Below are positions 23,252-30,864 of a DNA stretch of 30,864 nucleotides, piece by piece. This DNA is from Chloroflexota bacterium (GTDB lineage: Bacteria; Chloroflexota; Anaerolineae; Aggregatilineales; Phototrophicaceae). Where the stretch lies: the NCBI GenBank assembly GCA_026706395.1, contig JAPOYU010000015.1:1-30864 (forward strand), written 5' to 3'. Both the position numbers and the translations under genes were made by a program. Below the pieces are notes generated by a model. That model was not told the DNA's origin. It searched no databases and saw nothing but the letters and a program-made list of their open reading frames with translations. The number at the start of each line of letters is the position of its first letter. The first letter of the stretch is position 1.

Positions 23252-23280
23252 ATTCTACTGCCATACGCATCAGAAGTCAA
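23252..23280 (-). promoter_or_regulatory. Predicted promoter of the heavy-metal ATPase gene
   Basis: On the minus strand, TTGACT (23280-23275) and TAGAAT (23257-23252) are exactly 17 bases apart and each match five of six consensus positions. The leader would be about 55 bases and includes the small inverted repeat TGATA-N5-TATCA (23208-23222). That could be an operator, but it does not match a known metal-regulator box well enough to claim. Confidence 0.5.
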
Positions 23281-23395
23281 CATTATGCCTGTGCAGACGC
23301 CACCGAAACCGCAAGCGGGCGACTCAAGGGGCGCATAGACACAGCCCGCCGGCACTGAGGGGTTTAACCGCCGAGGGCATAGAAAGGCAGAAAGC

Positions 23396-23420
23396 GGGCG
23401 AGCCAGTGGCTCGCCCCTAC
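23396..23420 (-). repeat. Palindromic repeat, family 2 copy 2
   Basis: On the minus strand it reads GTAGGGGCGAGCCACTGGCTCGCCC in two parts; the last 21 bases form a ten-base-pair hairpin with a one-base loop (GGGCGAGCCA / TGGCTCGCCC). It differs from the copy at 14272-14296 at two positions, and this copy restores the perfect stem. Confidence 0.65.
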
Positions 23421-23465
23421 GAATTACTTTTTTGATGGAGGAGAAGCGGGCGATGCTAAATCGGG

Positions 23466-23657
23466 TTAATTTCGACGGCGCGCGGGTTTGTGGATTTGAC
23501 AGCCCTGCTGTTCTATGTATCGCAGGCAAGTTTGCCGGGTCAGCCACTGACGAGCTGTCGTGACCGACCAGATCCCGGCTTCAACCAACCAGTACTTGTC
23601 GTCCAGTCGGCGGACCTCGTCCGCTGTTAAGGAAGGCGGCTTCGTGAGCTTGCGCAT
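23466..23657 (-). CDS. Small hypothetical protein
   Basis: A 63-residue protein I do not recognise. It reads 'MRKLTKPPSLTADEVRRLDDKYWLVEAGIWSVTTARQWL' and then a C-terminal half rich in basic residues with two cysteines ('TRQTCLRYIEQQGCQIHKPARRRN'). It is likely a small nucleic-acid-binding or regulatory protein, but nothing shows that directly. The ATG at 23657 has CGGGGGAA upstream with suitable spacing, better than the alternative TTG at 23681. It lies downstream of the large secreted protein on the same strand and upstream of a palindromic repeat. Confidence 0.5.
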   Translation of the reverse strand: MRKLTKPPSLTADEVRRLDDKYWLVEAGIWSVTTARQWLTRQTCLRYIEQQGCQIHKPARRRN

Positions 23658-23731
23658 GTGGATTCCCCCGTTACTTAGCAACGGCGCTGTAAATCACATG
23701 GTCGGCGCTATCACGCTCCTAAACATAGGCG

Positions 23732-26620
23732 TTAGCCGGAATCGCTCGCGACCAGCACAACGATGCCTGGCCGGTCGACCTGGCCGCAGGTCATGCCTTG
23801 GCTTTCATAACTCGCGATCGCATGTATGGTCCGCTCAGGCGTCGCAGTATCGATAAGGGCAAGCCGGCCTTGGGCTTCAAAGCAGACCTCCGTTACTGGG
23901 TCAAAGGAGACGGCGTCCGGCTCACAAGAAGGCAGCAGGAGCGTCTGACCGACGCTCAATACGTCTGTCGCAAGATTATTGTGACGCCTGAGGATTTGCA
24001 TGCTTGTGTCATAGCGGAGCGCCAGACGATACAGGTTTTCTCCGTCAGCGACGACGTGTGTGCATTCCCGATTGTACCGCCATAGCCGCATGGCAAATCT
24101 AATTCCCTGCAGCGACGGATGTTTGTCGAGCGTAATCGTGTCAATCTCCTCACATTCCATATCATCGTAGGGCGACCTCACGATGATGCGATCGTTCACA
24201 GGGCAGATTTCGGGTTCAGGAGTAGGTGTTTCCGGCGTAGGGGTTTCATCGGGTGGTTCGTCAGTAGGTTCTTCAGGCGGTTCTGACGGAGGATTTGGCG
24301 ATCTCGGGTATTCGTATGCGCCGATGTCACAGTTGCCGTATTGCGGGCGGGCGGTGTCGGGTTGATCGTCACGCGAACAATACATTGGATCAGCGGCGTC
24401 AATCGCCGGGCTTCCCCATTGCAACCGGTAATGAGGGGGATTGCCGACGAGTCGTCTGCTGATCTTGGGATCGGCCATCTCGTCTGAGGCCTGCGCCTCG
24501 GCGCTGAAGACTTGCTGAGCTAGCGCCTGCGCCTGCACCTGGCCGTCATCGCTATCGGACGGCGCTGCTTGACTCTCGGCTGGTTCAGGCGTACAAGATC
24601 CATCTTGGATAAGGTTGCCGGTGAATTGGAGAATGATGTTGGGATTGGGACCGCTGTGGCAATCGCCGCCGCTTTTACTGCCGGTGATCAAGGTATTGCG
24701 TATCTTGAAGTTGCCCGTCCAGCCGATTATGGCAATGCCGCCGCCTTGTTCTTCCGCCGAATTGTAGGCCCAAGTCGTGTGTGTGAGGGTCACGAAAGAG
24801 CTGAACGAACTTAGTCCGCCGCCTTCTCTAGCGCTGTTGTTGCTGAAGGTGCTGTTCGTGATGTCAAGGGTGGTTTGGCTACTTTCAATCGCGCCGCCTT
24901 CGTCGGCCTGGTTTTCGACAAAGGTGCTTTTGTTGATGGTGGCGATTCCGCCCGCGGTTTTCAATGCGCCGCCGTCTTCGGTGGCCATGTTTTTCTTGAA
25001 GGTGGAGCCGACGATGTCCAGGGTGTGCAAGCCGCTAGAGCTAACGAAGTAGACCGCGCCGCCGTGGCTTTTTACAGTCATGTTTTCGCTGAACTCGGTG
25101 TCAGCAATATCAACATCGCTGTCGATGGCGTAGATGCCGCCACCGATGTCACTGGCTTTGTTAATCTTTATCGTGCTGTCGCTTACGCTCAATGAGCCGC
25201 TGTTGACATAGATCCCGCCGCCCACGGTCGAAGCCAGACCTTTGGTAATGGTCAAGTCTTTCACGCTCAGGTGACCATCAACTACCATGAGGACACGGTG
25301 TTTGGCATCGCCGGAAATGGTGCGACCGTTTCCTTCAATGCGAATGCGGCTTGTAATGGACGGCAATGGCGCCGTCAGGGTGACATTCTGCTTCAGCAGG
25401 ATGATGTCGTCGCCCGTCTCGGGCGGGTCAGCAGTATCATCGGGGTCGGCGCCAGTCTCGCAATCGTCGTTGCCATCGCTGTCGCCGCTCTCTTCTACCT
25501 GGGCGTTGCCATTGGCGGAGCGGATCGCGTTTGCCAGGCTGCAGTTGTCATCCACATTGATGACACAGGCGAGCGAGAACGTCGTTTCAACCGTCGGAAG
25601 CGTCGTCTCGCCAGCCTGCGGAATTACCGTCATGCTGGTGGTCTGGCCGCAATCCTCAGCGCTGATGACCCAGGTCGCTTCCGTCGCGTTCGGTTCTTCA
25701 GTGGTTTGAGCGCTTTCGGTATCGTATTGGGGGGTCCATTGAGCCGACGTAATGGTTTCATCGCCGCCGCTAAGCGCGCAGCTCAGTTTGTGCTGGCTGT
25801 TTTCGATCAGGTCTTCACAGCTTACGGTTAAGGTGTCAGCTGGCTCCGGCGCGCATTCAAGCGTGATCGTGGTTTCGGCCGCCGGAAGAGCGGTAGAGCC
25901 AGTAAGCGCGCCCACCTCGATAGTTGTGCTCTGGCCGCAATATTCATCGGCGATAACCCATGACACTGTCGGCCCGGAAGTTGTTTGAGCGTATTGAACC
26001 TCGAAATCGGGGGTCCATTGCGCGGACGTGATGGGTAGATCGCCGGCGCTCGTCATGCAGTACAGTATGTTGTGGTTGTCACCGGTCAGGATCTCACAGC
26101 TTACCGACACGCTGACAGCTTCCGGTGGATCAGTCGGGTAGTCGACTTGGACAAATAATGACAAATCGCTCCGATCGCTGCCGCGAATGGTCTTGAGCCG
26201 ATAGATGTACCGTTCATCAGGCTCTGTGGCGCTGGTATCGGTATAGCTGGTTACGATGCTGCCGGTGTTATCCACCAGGGTCGCCAGATCGGTTTCGCCT
26301 AGCCTGGGACGCCGGCGCAAGATTTCATAACCGCTCACCAGTCCATCCGGCGCCGTCCAGCTTAAGGTGACGCCCAAGGCGCTAATGGTCGCCTCTAAGT
26401 TGGTCGGGGCTGATAGCGCGGGTTGCTGCTGTTGCGCTATGGCAGGACTCGACGCGGCGATATAAAGGGACATACAAAGCAACGCCAGAACAGCGAGCGG
26501 GGGGCTGACCCGTTGGAACCTGCTTTTTGTTCGCTTCCCGAAAAAGTAGAGAAGCGCGTTGTCCATCAAGACAAACAGCGTCGCTAACACTCGAAGAATC
26601 TTTAGCGATGAAAGTCTCAT
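23732..26620 (-). CDS. Large secreted protein: FN3, Ig-like repeats, beta-helix, choice-of-anchor Q, LysM
   Basis: About 962 residues, exported by the signal-like N-terminus (hydrophobic PPLAVLALLCMSLYIAASSPAIA, residues about 40-62). Domain order (numbered from ATG 26632; subtract 4 for the chosen start): fibronectin type III about 74-166; two Ig-like repeats about 176-260 and 269-356, each with the 'SAQWTP' strand and paired cysteines; a CSLREA-like start 'NVDDNCSLANAIRSANG' near 359-375; a right-handed parallel beta-helix of 'GGGIYVNSGSLSVSDSTI'-type rungs about 425-660; the 'SPAIDAAD' and 'CDIGAYEY' pattern of choice-of-anchor Q proteins about 740-776; a Pro/Glu/Thr-rich linker; and a LysM domain about 858-902. 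Surface attachment or carbohydrate binding is expected. The ATG at 26620 has GGAG at good spacing, the one at 26632 does not. Confidence 0.8.
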   Translation of the reverse strand: MRLSSLKILRVLATLFVLMDNALLYFFGKRTKSRFQRVSPPLAVLALLCMSLYIAASSPAIAQQQQPALSAPTNLEATISALGVTLSWTAPDGLVSGYEILRRRPRLGETDLATLVDNTGSIVTSYTDTSATEPDERYIYRLKTIRGSDRSDLSLFVQVDYPTDPPEAVSVSVSCEILTGDNHNILYCMTSAGDLPITSAQWTPDFEVQYAQTTSGPTVSWVIADEYCGQSTTIEVGALTGSTALPAAETTITLECAPEPADTLTVSCEDLIENSQHKLSCALSGGDETITSAQWTPQYDTESAQTTEEPNATEATWVISAEDCGQTTSMTVIPQAGETTLPTVETTFSLACVINVDDNCSLANAIRSANGNAQVEESGDSDGNDDCETGADPDDTADPPETGDDIILLKQNVTLTAPLPSITSRIRIEGNGRTISGDAKHRVLMVVDGHLSVKDLTITKGLASTVGGGIYVNSGSLSVSDSTIKINKASDIGGGIYAIDSDVDIADTEFSENMTVKSHGGAVYFVSSSGLHTLDIVGSTFKKNMATEDGGALKTAGGIATINKSTFVENQADEGGAIESSQTTLDITNSTFSNNSAREGGGLSSFSSFVTLTHTTWAYNSAEEQGGGIAIIGWTGNFKIRNTLITGSKSGGDCHSGPNPNIILQFTGNLIQDGSCTPEPAESQAAPSDSDDGQVQAQALAQQVFSAEAQASDEMADPKISRRLVGNPPHYRLQWGSPAIDAADPMYCSRDDQPDTARPQYGNCDIGAYEYPRSPNPPSEPPEEPTDEPPDETPTPETPTPEPEICPVNDRIIVRSPYDDMECEEIDTITLDKHPSLQGIRFAMRLWRYNRECTHVVADGENLYRLALRYDTSMQILRRHNNLATDVLSVGQTLLLPSCEPDAVSFDPVTEVCFEAQGRLALIDTATPERTIHAIASYESQGMTCGQVDRPGIVVLVASDSG

Positions 26621-26642
26621 GGGTGTCTCCATTCCTTATGAA

Positions 26643-27647
26643 TTAGCTATCCGCCGAAGACGAATTGCCAGCGCGAGAGACGCCGGCTTTGGAAAACATG
26701 TTTCGGCTGGTGAATCGAAGATCGAGGGAAGAAAGATGGCCCAGCCCGGCTTTTTCAGCTGTCTGTTTAACAATGACGCGGATCGTTTGGGGGCTGGTGT
26801 GAACATCCTTTCCCGGCTGGAAGCGAGCATTCTTGCCGGTGCTGAGCGCGGGAAAGATGTGTCTGTAAGGTATGTCGCGGTATGAGCGAACACTCTTTTG
26901 TGCGTCTTGCAGACGTCTGAGTGAATTGAGCGTTTCGGAGGTGGTGTCGAGAATGGAGAGGATGCAAATCTGGCGTTCGTTGCCGCGGCAGACGGTGAGC
27001 GTTTGCGCGTCCCAGTTGAGATCTTCCCATCGGAGACCCACCAGTTCAGCATTGCGGACGGCGGCGTAAAGCAGGAGGCAAATGACCGCGTAATTCCGGA
27101 TACCTTTGTCTGTATCATCGTTTTTCCAGACCGAGAGCAGTTTCCGACATTCTTTTCTGGAAAGGAGGCGTGGTTTACGCCGCGGGCTGCTGTCGCTGCT
27201 GGTGCGCTGAATCTTGAGATCCCGAAGCTGGATATAGTGGATGCCGAAGGACGGGTCGCGGTAGGACGCCATCCGAAGAAGCCTTTGCATATGTGACTTG
27301 CGGCTGACCCGGGTCTTGTAACTGAGGTTGCGACTATACAAGAAGCCTTTGATGTTGCGATAAAACAGGTCCATGACGTTCAAGTTATTGTGAAGCGCGA
27401 ATTGTTCCCACTGTTGGAATGTATTCCGGTACACTCTGCGGCTGGATTCCGAGGGGAGCTCCTCGAATAGAAGAGCGGCAATCTGTGAGAAGACAAGATT
27501 GCTCGCGCCCATCACTGTAGAGCTTTCGTCGGTTTGCTCTGCCGGAGCTTGAAGCGTGTCATCAAGCAGATCAAGCCTCTGACGAGTCTTTTCACTGACC
27601 TGTTGAAGCGCCTGTGCCCCAATCAAATCTTGCTCCACGATGATCAA
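26643..27647 (-). pseudogene. Tyrosine recombinase (integrase-like), probably inactive
   Basis: A 334-residue frame with the layout of a phage-type tyrosine recombinase: an N-terminal core-binding domain ('SSRRVYRNTFQQWEQFALHNN', about 69-149), then the catalytic domain from 'LLSRKECRKLL'. The first catalytic Arg is present (R198 in YAAVRNAELVGLRWEDL). The usual Lys region reads 'VCRGNERQI' without the expected Lys. The His-x-x-Arg box appears as 'LDLRFTSRN' (R311 kept, His replaced by Leu). The protein ends at 'SKAGVSRAGNSSSADS', so the second His/Trp and the nucleophilic Tyr are missing. Just after the frame ends, the +1 frame reads 'SLALAIRLRRIANS', consistent with a late frameshift plus loss of the 3' end. 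A remnant of an old mobile element is likely. Confidence 0.75.
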
Positions 27648-27692
27648 CCATCCGCCTCAAAAGCTAGCCGCATGTCCAGCCCCGCTTTACAG

Positions 27693-28070
27693 TTACCTGT
27701 GTACGCGAAGAAACAACTCATACCATCGGTCGTATTCTTTAGGATCGGGGACCGTGTCAGCAATCTCCGGGACAGCATCAACAAATAGCAGGTCGTTGTA
27801 GAGTTGAAGCGATAGCGAGACAAACTCAACCAACTCGCGGCACAATGGCAAATCTTGCCATATTACTTGTCGGAGTCTTCTTAGTTCGAAACGGCTGTAC
27901 TGTTCTTGCGTTAGCGCGAGATGGAAGGGTTCGAAACGCTCTCCGGCGGCCGCCTGCTTGAACTCGTATGCGGAACATGGTTCGGTCCAATCATCCTTTC
28001 TGTTAGCAGTCGCCAGGAATAGCGTGACAGCGAGTATTGCGCCACACAGAATTAAGATTCGCTTAAACAT
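27693..28070 (-). CDS. Small exported hypothetical protein
   Basis: A 125-residue frame beginning 'MFKRILILCGAILAVTLFLATANRKDD', a typical signal peptide or membrane anchor. The mature part is acidic, with one Cys in 'EPCSAYEFKQ' and another in 'PLCRELVEF', and is otherwise unremarkable ('LALTQEQYSRFELRRLRQVIWQDL', likely helical). No domain is recognised. Using the upstream Met of the open frame (28124) would place 18 hydrophilic residues before the signal, so 28070 is preferred. It lies just upstream of the integrase remnant and may be cargo of the same old element. Confidence 0.55.
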   Translation of the reverse strand: MFKRILILCGAILAVTLFLATANRKDDWTEPCSAYEFKQAAAGERFEPFHLALTQEQYSRFELRRLRQVIWQDLPLCRELVEFVSLSLQLYNDLLFVDAVPEIADTVPDPKEYDRWYELFLRVHR

Positions 28071-28565
28071 ATCAATCTCGCTTGTTCGAGATACTCTCAT
28101 TCCGTACTTATCCCTGCGTTTCAACCTCGGCTCCGTTCAAAATCTCCACTCTGACATGCCCTAGCCACAGATCTAATACGGTATCGCTGGTCGAACCTTG
28201 AGCCAGTCAGCCAGCGGTACAAGTAGCCAATGTGACAACGTCGCGGTGATTTCGCTCGCCCTCTTTCTTGAACGCACGCACATCCCCTTTTGTTTGGTTT
28301 AGATCAATTACACAATGAATGTTACGAAAATATCCGTCATTGTATCATTGATCTGATAGACGCGTTTGTAATTCCGCGATGGATTCAGGATTCCGCGACA
28401 TCGCCCAAGCGGCATAGCTTGTAATGAGCAACAAGGGCGTTATATGTCTCACAGGAGGCATATATGCTACGATGCTCAGTTTCTGGAGCGCTGTTTTCGA
28501 CCGGCCGACCCAGCGGCTGTCTTGCAGGCAACCTCAACTCCGGCGGGCGACCTGATAGGATAGAT
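28071..28565. other. Non-coding stretch between the small exported gene and the histidine kinase
   Basis: About 495 bases without a convincing gene. The centre (28290-28380) is AT-richer than its surroundings. Two copies of ATTCCGCGA (28371-28379 and 28390-28398) occur 19 bases apart. A strong AGGAGG ribosome-binding site with an ATG at 28464 is present, but the frame behind it runs antisense into the kinase. No RNA gene or terminator is recognised. Confidence 0.6.
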
Positions 28566-29978
28566 CTAGATTCCGGTCGACAAGGGCAGGATGAATTCCA
28601 CAGTCGTCCCGCGCCCGATGCCCTCGCTATTGACGGCGATGGCGCCGCCATGCGCCTCAATGATCGCGCGGGCAATGTCCAGCCCCAATCCTCTTCCAGG
28701 GCTGCGGGATTGGTCTGTCTGGTAAAATCGCTCAAAGATATGCGGCAAATCAGACGGATCGATTCCCGCGCCATCATCCGTGACCGAAATATGCAGGTGT
28801 TTGTCCGCTTTCATCGTTACCGCGACCGCCACCTGTCCACCCTCCGAGTGTTGCAGCGCATTGTGCAGTATATTCCCCAGAGCCTGACGTATTCGCGCCG
28901 GGTCGAGATGAGATGTCGGCAATTGCGGCACGGGATTTAGCGACAGGCTGATATGCCGCGCCTGCGCTTGAGCTTGCCAGCGTTCAACTTCGCTGGTCAA
29001 TAGTTGGCGAATGTCGCACTGTTCAAGGCGGAGTTGCAACTCGCCCGAGTCGGTTTCAGCCAACCAGTTCAAGTCATTGACCAGATTGCGCAGCATGGTT
29101 ACTTCCTGAATGATGTGTTGCGCCGCCAGGCCGGGCTCCTGCAGTTCATCCAGCAGTCCCCTGGCTTCCAACTGAATCACGGTCAAAGGCGTGTTGAGTT
29201 CGTGGGAGACATCATTGATCAAGCGTTTGCGCAATTCACGCTGCCTTTGCAAGGCGGCCGTCATTTGATTAAAGGTGGCGCTCATCTGGCCCAATTCATC
29301 GCCGGACGTGACCGGCAGCAAGGTCGCGTCATTGCGCTGCGCTATGGCTCGGGTTGCTTCTGTCAAAGCGGAAATCGGCGCGGTGATGCGTCTCGACAGC
29401 GAAGTCGCCAGCAATAAGGCGATGATCAAAATGAACAACCCGCTGGCGATGAAGCTGAGGAGCAGCTCCCGCAGAAAACCGCGTGATTCCGTCTCCAGGA
29501 AGTTCTGATTGACATCCAAGTACACGAAACCGACCATCTGCCCGGTCTGTAAATCTAGGATCTCCCGGCGTTGGCCTGACAAGGCTCGGGTCATTTCGCC
29601 CATTTCAAGTTCAGAGAAATTGTCGCGGATGCTCCGTCCCGCATGATCAACAATGACGACGCGGAGCCTGTCGATGTGAAAACCTTCGCCGTCTTCGCCG
29701 CCTCCGCCCTTGCCTTCATGTTCTTCCCGATGCTCAGTTTGATCATCATAAAGGTAGCCCGAGGCCGATAATGCCATATCGACCGTGTCCCAGCCCTTCA
29801 CCGCTGTGTAAGCCCGGCTCAGTTGCCGCGCCAGATTGCTCGCCTCTATACGCCCCAGCCCACTCACGAAGGCATCGAATTGTCGCTGGATCGTGTAATA
29901 ACTGGCCGCCAAATTCCACGCGACCGTCAGGGCGATAACGATGATCAACACGCGGGTGATGCGCCAGCGCAATGACAT
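28566..29978 (-). CDS. Sensor histidine kinase
   Basis: A membrane-bound histidine kinase (470 residues), partner of the regulator upstream. TM1 is about residues 7-27, a periplasmic sensor loop spans about 28-168, TM2 about 172-192, and a HAMP domain follows. The phospho-acceptor is H259 in 'INDVSHELNTPLTV' (H box). The N box is 'NILHNALQHSEGG', G1 is 'DDGAGI', F is 'FERFYQ' and G2 is 'GRGLGLDIA'. The sensor loop contains an unusual Gly/Glu/His-rich stretch at about 82-101 (EHREEHEGKGGGGEDGEG), suited to metal binding. The start codon overlaps the stop of the regulator gene by one base (TAATG), so the pair is cotranscribed. Confidence 0.93.
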   Translation of the reverse strand: MSLRWRITRVLIIVIALTVAWNLAASYYTIQRQFDAFVSGLGRIEASNLARQLSRAYTAVKGWDTVDMALSASGYLYDDQTEHREEHEGKGGGGEDGEGFHIDRLRVVIVDHAGRSIRDNFSELEMGEMTRALSGQRREILDLQTGQMVGFVYLDVNQNFLETESRGFLRELLLSFIASGLFILIIALLLATSLSRRITAPISALTEATRAIAQRNDATLLPVTSGDELGQMSATFNQMTAALQRQRELRKRLINDVSHELNTPLTVIQLEARGLLDELQEPGLAAQHIIQEVTMLRNLVNDLNWLAETDSGELQLRLEQCDIRQLLTSEVERWQAQAQARHISLSLNPVPQLPTSHLDPARIRQALGNILHNALQHSEGGQVAVAVTMKADKHLHISVTDDGAGIDPSDLPHIFERFYQTDQSRSPGRGLGLDIARAIIEAHGGAIAVNSEGIGRGTTVEFILPLSTGI

Positions 29979-30655
29979 TAGTCGTTCTCCACGACAAACC
30001 TGTAGCCAGAACCATATACTGTTTCAATCGGGTGATGACCCGCCTCTTTTAACTGCTTGCGCAGGCGTAGGATATGATTATCTATCGCGCGGTCAAAGCC
30101 ATCGAAATCGTTGTCCAAAGCCAGGGTGATGAGTTGGTCTCTTGTGAGCACCTGATTGGGATGGCGCATGAAAGCAGCCAGCAGGGCAAACTGTGTCTGG
30201 CTCAAAGAGATGGGGCACTCGTCGATCGTCACGCTCTGGGTGGTTAAATTCAGGCTGATGTTGTTACTGGTCAGGACTTGTTGAACTTCGCTATGAACAC
30301 GGCGCAGCACGGCCTTTGCGCGAGCGACCACTTCATCGGGATTAAAGGGTTTGACGATATAATCGTCCGCGCCACTGTCCAGCCCCTTGATTCGATCAGA
30401 ATGGGCTTCTTTCGCTGTGAGCATGATAATCGGAGTATCAGTCTCCTGTCGCAATATATTACAGACTTCGATACCGCCAAGGAGCGGGAGCATCAGGTCC
30501 AGGATAATCAAGTCGGGCGCCAAGCTGCGGGCGGTGGCCAGCCCGGTTTGGCCATCATAAGCGACTTCGGCGCTGAAGCCGGCGCGTTGAAAATAGATCT
30601 TGACCCAGTTGGCGATTCGCCTGTCGTCTTCAATGATCAGAATGGTTTGGCTCAT
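29978..30655 (-). CDS. OmpR-family response regulator
   Basis: A DNA-binding response regulator (225 residues) that is phosphorylated by the downstream kinase. The receiver domain has the acidic pocket 'IIEDD' (E9, D10, D11), the phosphorylated D53 in 'LIILDLMLPLLGG', the conserved Thr in 'IIMLTAKEAH' and K102 in 'YIVKPFNPDE'. The winged-helix effector domain ends in 'LRLRKQLKEAGHHPIETVYGSGYRFV', as in OmpR/PhoB. The ATG at 30655 matches the natural N-terminus (MSQTILIIEDD); longer upstream starts add unrelated residues. A TACAA-N12-TTGTA inverted repeat lies 40-60 bases upstream and could be a self-regulatory site, but this is not supported further. Confidence 0.93.
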   Translation of the reverse strand: MSQTILIIEDDRRIANWVKIYFQRAGFSAEVAYDGQTGLATARSLAPDLIILDLMLPLLGGIEVCNILRQETDTPIIMLTAKEAHSDRIKGLDSGADDYIVKPFNPDEVVARAKAVLRRVHSEVQQVLTSNNISLNLTTQSVTIDECPISLSQTQFALLAAFMRHPNQVLTRDQLITLALDNDFDGFDRAIDNHILRLRKQLKEAGHHPIETVYGSGYRFVVEND

Positions 30656-30727
30656 TATGTCTCGCAAAAAAATCATTCGGACGCGCTGTTTAATTGTACA
30701 ACGCGGCCGAGTCTTGTATCGACTGGG

Positions 30728-30753
30728 GGACTCCTTCAAAGTTGAAGGAGTCC
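30728..30753. repeat. Perfect 12-bp stem hairpin between the response regulator and the edge gene
   Basis: GGACTCCTTCAA and its exact complement TTGAAGGAGTCC are separated by only AG. The stem lies between the stop of the gene at the window edge (30778) and the regulator start. No T-run follows it on either strand, so it is more likely an mRNA processing or attenuation structure than a classical terminator. Confidence 0.6.
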
Positions 30754-30777
30754 TTGGTTTATGCGGTTGATTCTGGC

Positions 30778-30864
30778 TCAACCGCCGCGGCCTTCGTTTC
30801 CGCCGCGTACGCCGTGCTCGCCAGAGCCCTCGCCGCCAGCGCCGCCTTCGCCCATGCCGAACTC
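30778..30864 (-). CDS. Gly/Glu-rich protein, C-terminal end only (window edge)
   Basis: The minus strand is open from the window edge to a TGA at 30780-30778 and encodes a tail of about 28 residues, 'GMGEGGAGGEGSGEHG' followed by 'GGNEGRGG'. Other frames here give Ala-rich strings. I favour the Gly/Glu/His frame because the kinase sensor loop encoded 1 kb downstream has the same composition and because small exported proteins of this type occur next to two-component systems. The start lies outside the window. Its frame is plausible but not proved. Confidence 0.45.
   Translation of the reverse strand, partial: EFGMGEGGAGGEGSGEHGVRGGNEGRGG

Noticed and set aside
23300..23465. Possible gene or element end near the palindromic repeat
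   Set aside because: Only short frames without support; the region holds the family 2 repeat and otherwise no feature I could name.
28464..28940. Plus-strand frame with a strong AGGAGG ribosome-binding site before ATG 28464
   Set aside because: The body runs antisense into the kinase ATPase domain, the translation has no domain, and nothing supports expression apart from the ribosome-binding site.

Overview
The window reads as a chromosomal segment of a Chloroflexota-like bacterium, probably Anaerolineae or a relative. This placement is an inference. It rests on GC-rich coding DNA with ordinary sigma70-type promoters, short intergenic palindromic repeats of the kind seen in that phylum, a large secreted protein combining a beta-helix, a 'choice-of-anchor Q' motif and LysM, and a CUT1 sugar ABC transporter. 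No rRNA, tRNA or CRISPR array was seen. Nearly all of the sequence is accounted for by about 30 genes, most of them recognisable household or accessory functions.

Left part (1-8.3 kb): the 3' end of mscL with a Glu-Pro tail, a flavin-reductase-like protein, and a GT4 glycosyltransferase carrying an in-frame repeat insertion. Next comes an array of four related, unrecognised two-TM membrane proteins (2322-5008). It ends convergently on a pterin carbinolamine dehydratase gene, and a relic of that gene's 3' end lies inside the array. Then a Tat-exported peptidoglycan-recognition-type amidase, thymidylate kinase, and a radical SAM protein of the putative DNA modification/repair class whose promoter holds an SOS-box-like palindrome.

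Middle (8.3-21 kb): a CUT1 sugar uptake locus has two tandem substrate-binding proteins, each with its own predicted promoter, followed by an ATPase and two permeases joined by TGATG overlaps. It is followed by an OsmC-like protein, a Nudix hydrolase, a sarcosine-oxidase-like flavoenzyme, a TfoX/Sxy-N-like protein, an SMP-30 lactonase-like protein, a HEAT-like protein, a nitrilase-family amidohydrolase, a YCII-domain protein and a RimI-like acetyltransferase.

Right part (21-30.9 kb): a heavy-metal P1B ATPase with a good promoter, then a small orphan gene, a 963-residue secreted protein (FN3, Ig-like repeats, beta-helix, LysM), and a tyrosine recombinase that has lost key catalytic residues. 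A small exported protein and a non-coding stretch of about 500 bp follow. The window closes with an OmpR-type regulator and histidine kinase whose sensor loop is Gly/Glu/His-rich, like the tail of the partial gene at the window edge.

The most promising candidates for something undescribed are the four-paralogue membrane array with its duplication scar, the SOS-like control of the radical SAM gene, and the glycosyltransferase domesticating a palindromic repeat pair.
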